From the NCBI GenBank assembly GCA_030426005.1, contig JAUHZM010000075.1:1-11751 (forward strand): DNA of 11,751 nt. Reading direction: 5' to 3'. Every line of letters begins with the position of its first letter. Positions within the stretch are counted from its first letter, which is position 1. Both the position numbers and the translations under genes were made by a program. Origin of the DNA: Gammaproteobacteria bacterium (GTDB taxonomy: Bacteria; Pseudomonadota; Gammaproteobacteria; Arenicellales; Arenicellaceae). This document shows, one piece after another, positions 7,553 through 11,751 of this stretch. The notes beneath the pieces are model-generated. The model worked only from the letters and a program-made list of their open reading frames with translations. It ran no database searches and was not told the DNA's origin.

Positions 7553-7647
7553 TCATCGCATGTTGAGCTATAACGACAATTTATGAGTTAAATAGGCATC
7601 CTTGCCGAATAAATTGTAAATTTAGAGCGTGGAAACCAAACAATTCA

Positions 7648-8154
7648 CTATAATTGTTCAAGTGCCTCTGTGATTTCGTCCACCACCTTTGACACGATTC
7701 GATCGCCTGACATGACGATCAAATCCGCTTCTTGTTCGTACAATCTGCCTCGCTCTTCCATTAACTCTTCCAGCTTGGTTTCGGCGTCGACATTTTCTAG
7801 CAGGGGGCGATTTTGATTCTTCTGTGTACGAGCAAGCTGCGTCTCGATCGATGTTTTCAAATAAATCACGTATCCCTTGCGTAACAAGATACGGTTTTCT
7901 TCGCTAATAACCGCGCCACCGCCAGTGGCCAACACGATCCCGCTACGCTCACATAGCTCCGCCAACATCTTAGTTTCACGTTTACGGAACCCGTCTTCGC
8001 CTTCAATATCAAATATCGTTGAAATTGACACACCACATCGCTCTTCGATCATATGATCTGAATCGACAAAATCCATTCTCATACGCTTGGCCAGCTGCTT
8101 GCCAACGGTGGTTTTGCCAGAGCCCATTGGGCCAATCAATATCAAATTCTGCAT
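7648..8154 (-). CDS. aroK: Shikimate kinase
   Basis: AroK phosphorylates shikimate with ATP to shikimate 3-phosphate, the fifth step towards chorismate and the aromatic amino acids, in the cytoplasm. At 168 residues it has the normal length of this nucleoside-monophosphate-kinase-like fold. The Walker A loop is GPMGSGKT (8-15). Shikimate-binding residues visible are D33 in VDSDHMIE, R57 in GFRKRE, the G78-G79-G80 turn in ATGGGAV, and R135 in EERGRLY. The lid arginine is R116 in NRPLL. The ATG at 8154 directly precedes the Walker A strand, as in the family; the ribosome binding site before it is weak. The gene is cut off from pilQ by a strong terminator and has its own candidate promoter. Its usual partner aroB does not follow. 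Confidence 0.97.
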   Translation of the reverse strand: MQNLILIGPMGSGKTTVGKQLAKRMRMDFVDSDHMIEERCGVSISTIFDIEGEDGFRKRETKMLAELCERSGIVLATGGGAVISEENRILLRKGYVIYLKTSIETQLARTQKNQNRPLLENVDAETKLEELMEERGRLYEQEADLIVMSGDRIVSKVVDEITEALEQL

Positions 8155-8240
8155 TCTAAGTTCTTGGTATTAGTATCGATAACAATTTTGCTGCACTGAA
8201 TATTCGGGCAACGAGACGCCCTCATATCGTCCAGCCATAA

Positions 8241-8269
8241 ATTGTATTGAACGAGGTTAGAAATCACAA
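8241..8269 (-). promoter_or_regulatory. Candidate sigma70 promoter for aroK
   Basis: TTGTGA (8269-8264, four of six) and TACAAT (8246-8241, five of six) are 17 bases apart on the minus strand. The -35 overlaps the T run of the pilQ terminator, a compact terminator-promoter arrangement. It predicts a leader of about 80 nt before the aroK ATG. Location and spacing are seen; activity is inferred. Confidence 0.45.
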
Positions 8270-8293
8270 AAGCAGGGGCACAGCCCCTGCTTT
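8265..8293 (-). terminator. Intrinsic terminator of the pil operon
   Basis: A perfect 11-bp stem (AAAGCAGGGGC 8269-8279 with GCCCCTGCTTT 8283-8293, 3-base loop) lies 29 bases behind the pilQ stop. In the minus direction the stem ends in TTTTGTG, giving the classical GC-rich hairpin plus T run. It marks the end of the pilO-pilP-pilQ transcript and makes aroK a separate unit. Confidence 0.9.
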
Positions 8294-8322
8294 CGCAGTA
8301 TTACAACCTTAAATGGGGACGA

Positions 8323-10602
8323 CTATCCCAAATTCAATTTCGGGCTGATAATTTTTGGTGTCAGGAAGATCAACAGCTCAGTGCGATTAGAGCGCTTAGT
8401 TTTCTTCTTGAAAAGGTTACCTAGGACTGGGATATCACCCAGCAGAGGCACCTTAGTTTCAGAATTACCCGTGTCTTCCTGGTAAACACCACCAATCACA
8501 ACCGTTTCACCATTTTCAGCCAAGACCTGTGTTTTGATCTGTTTGGTTCCCACAATCGTAGGCGTGATCAAGTTGTCTTGCTTGATACTCACGTCAAGGA
8601 TCACTCGATCATCTGGCGTGATTTGAGGCAATACAGTCAGAGTTAATTCTGCTTCAATTTTCTCAAGTCCGCCTTGACCGCCACCGCCAGCTGGACCGCC
8701 ACCGGTCCCAGCTCCATTGCCAGGAATCGGGATGTAAACTTCTTGACCTTGGCTGATTTCAGCAGCGCGCTGATTGGTTGTTAGCAAACGTGGACTCGCT
8801 ACCACACGTCCGCGACCATCTGCTTCCAATGCCGAAAGCTCCAACGTGATCAGATGTGCGAAGCCAGTTCCAGCACGGAAAATATCAAATGCATAAGACG
8901 CCGGATTAGTGCCTTCGATCGACTCAGCACCCAAGTCAACAGCCAATCCTCCAGGCACACCGCGAGATGTGTCAAAAATCAAACCTGGCTCATCGTCATT
9001 AATTGAGTCTGTAATAGTTTTTAACCCCTCAGTAGTACCACTACCAATAAAGTCACCTACGTTTGAGCCATTAGCGCCTGGAAATCGTGCGTTCTCAGTA
9101 ATACGCTGAAAGCCAAGTCGCGCCCCTAGCTCTCTACTAAACGTATCGTTAGCTTCTACGATTCGAGTTTCAATAAGAACTTGTCGAACTGGCTTATCCA
9201 ATTGAGCGATTACACCGCGCAAAGACTTAATCTGGGTTGCAACATCTTGAACCAGCAAGCTGTTAGTTCGCTTATCAACCGTTACACTACCCCGTTCACT
9301 CAAAAGGCTGTTCTTATCGGTTTCAGTTGCGTTAAATAGCCCGTTATTAGTTGGATCGTTTTGCGACCCGGAGGACACATTACCCTGTTTGACAACCTTG
9401 ATAGACTTGATGACTTCAGCAATATCTTCTGCTTTAGCGTAATTGATTCGAATCACTTCAGTGACAAGTGGAGCATATTCAGCAACGACTGCATTTTGCT
9501 TCAATTCTTGCTCTTCTACGGAACGAATTTCATCAGCGGGAGCTACCCAAATCACATTACCTGTTTGGCGTTTTGCTAACCCCTTTGTGCGTAGAATCAC
9601 ATCCAGAGCTTGGTCCCAGGGAACATCTTTGAGGTTAATCGTAATTTTTCCATTGACCGCATCGCTGGTTACAAAATTGATGCCTGTGAAGTCGGCGATA
9701 ATCGCCAACGCAGCCCGGACTTCGATATTCTGGAAGTTGATCGATAGTCGCTCACCTTCAAAACCTAACTCACTGTCTTCTCGGTCTCGCTTGTCTTGCT
9801 CGGTTTCAATTATTGGGTCAACAGTCAATGTGTAGCGCTTGCCAGACTGCAGTGACAAATGCTGATAGCGACCCTGTGGAATCACCACCAAACGCACGTT
9901 ATCGGCATTTTGGAAGGCATCAACAGTTTGAACAGGGGTTGCGAAATCAGTGACGTCTAAACGCTGCTCAAGCTCTTTTGGCAAGGTCGCACCGACGATA
10001 TCCACCACGATCTCACCATCTCGCTCACGTGTATCAATCGAGATGTTGTCGTCGCTCATATCTACAATCAACGTACCACCGCCGGCTTCGGAACGACGAA
10101 AATCGATCTTGTTCACGCCCGTATCCGGAAGCACATCTGGTCGCGCAGCAAATGGTTTAGGTGCACGCACCTGGCTATCGTCGAAATCTGAATTATGAAC
10201 GGTAATAGAATAACCATTATCAGTCGGTAACAAGGTGTATCTAGCCGAACTGAAGAGGTTGATAATAACCCGTGTTCTATCCACTGTTTCAACTGCTACG
10301 ATACTATCTACTTTGCCGACAGAAACATCAATCTGACTTTTTTCCAGACCATTCTTTAGTCCGAAAAAATCCAGCGCGATGCGTGGTGGAGTATCCGTGC
10401 TAAAGCTACCCGGCTCTTCCAGCTTTGCATCTGTGACGAAGTTGATCTGGATAGTATCTCCGCTCAACTCACTGTAGAGGACATCAGTCAGAGTCGCATC
10501 GCTCTGAGCAGAACTGATACTTGCAAACGCCAGTAGTGCTACTCCAATGAGAGCTTGCTTGATACGTTTGCACACGCTTACGGGTAGGTGGCTTGCATTC
10601 AT
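8323..10602 (-). CDS. pilQ: Type IV pilus secretin PilQ
   Basis: PilQ forms the multimeric outer-membrane gate through which the type IV pilus leaves the cell. From the ATG at 10602 it has 759 residues. A signal peptide (CKRIKQALIGVALLAFASISSA, cut just before QSDATL) is followed by two AMIN-type domains that in PilQ bind peptidoglycan. Then come an STN/N-domain (LSINFQNIEVRAALAIIADFTGINFV), a secretin N-domain ending in TVDKRTNSLLVQDV, and the C-terminal secretin barrel. The barrel shows VVASPRLLTTNQRAAEISQG and the hallmark ending VPLLGDIPVLGNLFKKKT...TELLIFLTPKII. A glycine-rich loop lies in the barrel near the gate. An ATG ten codons earlier (10632) exists, but the one at 10602 has AGGA 9 bases upstream and gives a normal signal-peptide length. 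It is the last gene before a strong terminator, preceded by pilP. Confidence 0.97.
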   Translation of the reverse strand: MNASHLPVSVCKRIKQALIGVALLAFASISSAQSDATLTDVLYSELSGDTIQINFVTDAKLEEPGSFSTDTPPRIALDFFGLKNGLEKSQIDVSVGKVDSIVAVETVDRTRVIINLFSSARYTLLPTDNGYSITVHNSDFDDSQVRAPKPFAARPDVLPDTGVNKIDFRRSEAGGGTLIVDMSDDNISIDTRERDGEIVVDIVGATLPKELEQRLDVTDFATPVQTVDAFQNADNVRLVVIPQGRYQHLSLQSGKRYTLTVDPIIETEQDKRDREDSELGFEGERLSINFQNIEVRAALAIIADFTGINFVTSDAVNGKITINLKDVPWDQALDVILRTKGLAKRQTGNVIWVAPADEIRSVEEQELKQNAVVAEYAPLVTEVIRINYAKAEDIAEVIKSIKVVKQGNVSSGSQNDPTNNGLFNATETDKNSLLSERGSVTVDKRTNSLLVQDVATQIKSLRGVIAQLDKPVRQVLIETRIVEANDTFSRELGARLGFQRITENARFPGANGSNVGDFIGSGTTEGLKTITDSINDDEPGLIFDTSRGVPGGLAVDLGAESIEGTNPASYAFDIFRAGTGFAHLITLELSALEADGRGRVVASPRLLTTNQRAAEISQGQEVYIPIPGNGAGTGGGPAGGGGQGGLEKIEAELTLTVLPQITPDDRVILDVSIKQDNLITPTIVGTKQIKTQVLAENGETVVIGGVYQEDTGNSETKVPLLGDIPVLGNLFKKKTKRSNRTELLIFLTPKIISPKLNLG

Positions 10603-10611
10603 AATTATGCT

Positions 10612-10615
10612 TCCT
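10612..10615 (-). promoter_or_regulatory. Ribosome binding site deciding the pilQ start
   Basis: AGGA ends 9 bases before the ATG at 10602 and lies inside the alternative ten-codon extension MNNNNSGSII. The upstream ATG at 10632 has only a distant AGAG. This supports the shorter protein. Confidence 0.5.
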
Positions 10616-10641
10616 GAATTGTTATTATTCATTTACGTCTA

Positions 10642-10653
10642 TCTCTTAAGAGA
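10642..10653. repeat. 12-bp perfect palindrome between pilP and pilQ
   Basis: TCTCTTAAGAGA reads identically on both strands. It lies 3 bases after the pilP stop codon and 39 bases before the chosen pilQ start. It could be a dyad operator or a short RNA dimer/hairpin element, or chance. Confidence 0.4.
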
Positions 10654-10656
10654 CCT

Positions 10657-11232
10657 TTACTCGACTTCGTCGATTGTCATCTCGACTTCTCTGGCGATAA
10701 GCCTGCCGGCCGGGTCCAACACTGTCTCTTCTAGGACGATGCGTTGCTCATCTGGATATATCTCTTTGATCTTGCCTTCATTTTGACCTAGGTAATTGCC
10801 TATGGTCGCCAGATGCGCAGTTCCGACTGCTGTTTGCACGATCACCCAAGGTGAACCGTCCTGCGTCATTGTTCCAACCATCGCCAAAGCATCAAGCGGG
10901 AACTCTTCTAACGCTTCGCGTCGTCTATTCACATCTCGCTGCGCAGTAACACGACTCTCAACGTCTCGGGCATTAATAATATTGCCACGCGCGTATGGGT
11001 CGTTTGATGTACTCGCAGAGTACTCAAAACCTTTATACGGCTCGATCACCGGTAACGGCTCGATTTCAGGCTTCTTGTCTTGATAAGCTGTTTCGACAAA
11101 CTCTCGAAGATCTCTGGTAGCGACATTCCCACAAGCTTGCAGAACTAACGTCAAACCTGCGACCACTAGAAGCTTTGAACTACTAGTTGTTTTTGAGGTA
11201 GTTGTTTTTGAGGCAAATCTATTCGGAAACAT
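10657..11232 (-). CDS. pilP: Type IV pilus inner-membrane lipoprotein PilP
   Basis: PilP is a lipoprotein that links the PilN-PilO inner-membrane complex to the periplasmic N-domains of the PilQ secretin. The 191-residue product has a lipobox LQAC with the lipidated cysteine at C34. Before it is a hydrophobic stretch (LLVVAGLTLVL, 21-31) and an unusually long basic and threonine-rich lead (MFPNRFASKTTTSKTTSSSK). A low-complexity linker follows (about 50-110), then the compact beta-domain (about 110-190, LDALAMVGTMTQDGSPWVIVQT...GRLIAREVEMTI) typical of the family. The ATG at 11232 has a strong GGAGG 6 bases upstream and lies inside the end of pilO (14-base overlap), so translation is probably coupled. 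The threonine-rich lead is encoded by a perfect 15-bp tandem duplication. Confidence 0.96.
   Translation of the reverse strand: MFPNRFASKTTTSKTTSSSKLLVVAGLTLVLQACGNVATRDLREFVETAYQDKKPEIEPLPVIEPYKGFEYSASTSNDPYARGNIINARDVESRVTAQRDVNRRREALEEFPLDALAMVGTMTQDGSPWVIVQTAVGTAHLATIGNYLGQNEGKIKEIYPDEQRIVLEETVLDPAGRLIAREVEMTIDEVE
11184..11213. repeat. Perfect 15-bp tandem duplication inside pilP
   Basis: TAGTTGTTTTTGAGG occurs twice head to tail (11184-11198 and 11199-11213). Each copy is exactly five codons, so the reading frame is kept and the protein shows SKTTT followed by SKTTS just before the signal-peptide hydrophobic core. The duplication is seen directly; slippage as its origin is inference. 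Confidence 0.95.
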
Positions 11233-11751
11233 ACGCGTCCTCCAGATAGTGATATGTCTTAGTGACGGCCTTCAGCACCAATACCTCTGGATTATCTTTT
11301 TGGCGCTCCAACGTAAAATTAGCTACGTTAATAATCCGCGGCAAAGCAGCCACATCACTAATAAACTCTGCGATCTGGTGATAACGACCGTTCGCAGTAA
11401 TGTTTACCAACTTCTCGGCATAGAAATCTTTCTCAATCGTGGCGCCTGGTTTGATTTGCTCAAACTGAAGACCGCGGGACAAACCAACTTGAGTCATATC
11501 AATCAATAGATCAGGAATCTCGCTTTCGTTTGGAAGCTGCTTGCGCAATACGCTGAAGTTCTCATCAGCTTCAACCATCTGCTTCTTGTACGCATCTAAA
11601 TTTATCGCGAGTGCCTTCTTTTCAAGATATGTATTTTTCAGCTGTGGTTCTTTCTTCTTGATTTCTTTCAGGTCTGCTATTTGTTGCTTGATAATATAGT
11701 TGTAACCAAGAAAAACGATGACTAAACACAAAAGACTCGCCATCAAAATTT
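11219..11751 (-). CDS. pilO: Type IV pilus assembly protein PilO (5' end outside window)
   Basis: PilO is a bitopic inner-membrane protein that pairs with PilN and, with PilM and PilP, forms the alignment complex of the type IV pilus machine. Visible from the window edge are a transmembrane helix (ILMASLLCLVIVFLGYNYII) and a charged heptad-like coiled coil (about the next 50 residues, KQQIADLKEIKKKEPQLKN onwards). The periplasmic ferredoxin-like domain follows (LIDMTQVGLSRGLQFEQIKPG...FISDVAALPRIINVANFTLER). The frame stays open to the last base, and the short cytoplasmic N-terminus that normally precedes the helix (about 25-30 residues) is missing. The true start therefore lies beyond 11751; the TTG and ATG at 11746 and 11743 are internal. 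Its 3' end overlaps pilP by 14 bases. Confidence 0.93.
   Translation of the reverse strand, partial: ILMASLLCLVIVFLGYNYIIKQQIADLKEIKKKEPQLKNTYLEKKALAINLDAYKKQMVEADENFSVLRKQLPNESEIPDLLIDMTQVGLSRGLQFEQIKPGATIEKDFYAEKLVNITANGRYHQIAEFISDVAALPRIINVANFTLERQKDNPEVLVLKAVTKTYHYLEDAYVSE

Larger units (their letters stand above)
7111..7647 (-). other. Long non-coding region / putative gltB leader
   Basis: About 500 bases between aroK and gltB contain no convincing gene on either strand. An 84-codon plus-strand frame (7241-7495) has no ribosome binding site and no recognisable content. What is present, read in the direction of gltB, is an inverted repeat across the aroK stop, a nested inverted repeat at 7577-7616, and a sigma70-like promoter at 7552-7524. 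Next comes a three-stem structure at 7466-7400 followed by TTTTT, then two mutually exclusive TTGGTG/CACCAA stems (7313-7292). Small stems follow at 7263-7250 (AGAGT/ACTCT) and 7239-7229 (CGAG/CTCG), and an isolated GGAGG at 7207-7203. In relatives this position usually holds aroB and a SPOR-domain gene. The stretch may be a regulatory leader, the scar of a deletion, or both. Confidence 0.6.

Noticed and set aside
9443..9835. Plus-strand 130-codon open frame opposite pilQ
   Set aside because: Antisense to the PilQ N-domains, rich in serine and arginine as expected of a shadow frame, with no independent support.
10603..10632. Ten-codon N-terminal extension of pilQ (ATG at 10632)
   Set aside because: Asparagine-rich and contains the ribosome binding site of the downstream ATG. 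It would add an unnecessary lead to the signal peptide, though it cannot be fully excluded.
11741..11746. TTG/ATG as the pilO start
   Set aside because: The frame is open to the window edge and these codons fall within the transmembrane helix. PilO normally has a cytoplasmic stretch before the helix.
1..11751. Mobile elements, CRISPR arrays, tRNA or rRNA genes, defence or biosynthetic islands
   Set aside because: No transposase, no terminal inverted repeats with target duplications, no regularly spaced repeats and no RNA gene were recognised. Apart from the gap behind aroK, the window is covered by conserved housekeeping and pilus genes in a conserved order.

Overview
This window is ordinary chromosomal DNA from a gammaproteobacterium. 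All convincing genes lie on the minus strand, so transcription runs from high to low coordinates. In transcription order they are pilO (running off the right edge), pilP, pilQ, aroK, gltB, gltD, hemE, and then the first few codons of a possible further gene at the left edge. The order pilMNOPQ-aroK-(aroB-SPOR gene)-gltBD-hemE is a known gammaproteobacterial arrangement. Moderate GC content and a complete type IV pilus secretin operon fit a free-living, probably aquatic gammaproteobacterium. An Arenicella-like lineage is a guess only; nothing here fixes the genus.

Right part (about 8268-11751): PilO, PilP and PilQ form the inner-membrane alignment complex, its lipoprotein link and the outer-membrane secretin of a type IV pilus. 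pilO and pilP overlap by 14 bases, and pilQ follows after a short gap. A textbook intrinsic terminator (11-bp stem, T run) lies directly behind pilQ, so the pilus operon ends there. A sigma70-like promoter for aroK starts inside the terminator's T run.

Middle (7111-8154): aroK encodes shikimate kinase. The aroB and SPOR-domain (damX-like) genes that usually follow it are absent. In their place is a 500-base non-coding stretch carrying a candidate gltB promoter, a leader that could be about 400 nt long, and several inverted repeats. This is the least explained part of the window and the source of most of the findings.

Left part (1-7110): gltB and gltD, 10 bases apart, encode the two subunits of NADPH glutamate synthase. 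hemE encodes uroporphyrinogen decarboxylase. It is separated from gltD by two nested GC-rich hairpins and has a TATAAT box so close to its ATG that the transcript could be nearly leaderless. hemE's stop overlaps a candidate ATG of a downstream gene cut off by the window edge.

I see no mobile element, CRISPR array, tRNA or rRNA, and no clear novel multi-gene system. The interesting material is regulatory: the gltB leader, the gene loss between aroK and gltB, and some small sequence oddities in pilP, pilQ and hemE.
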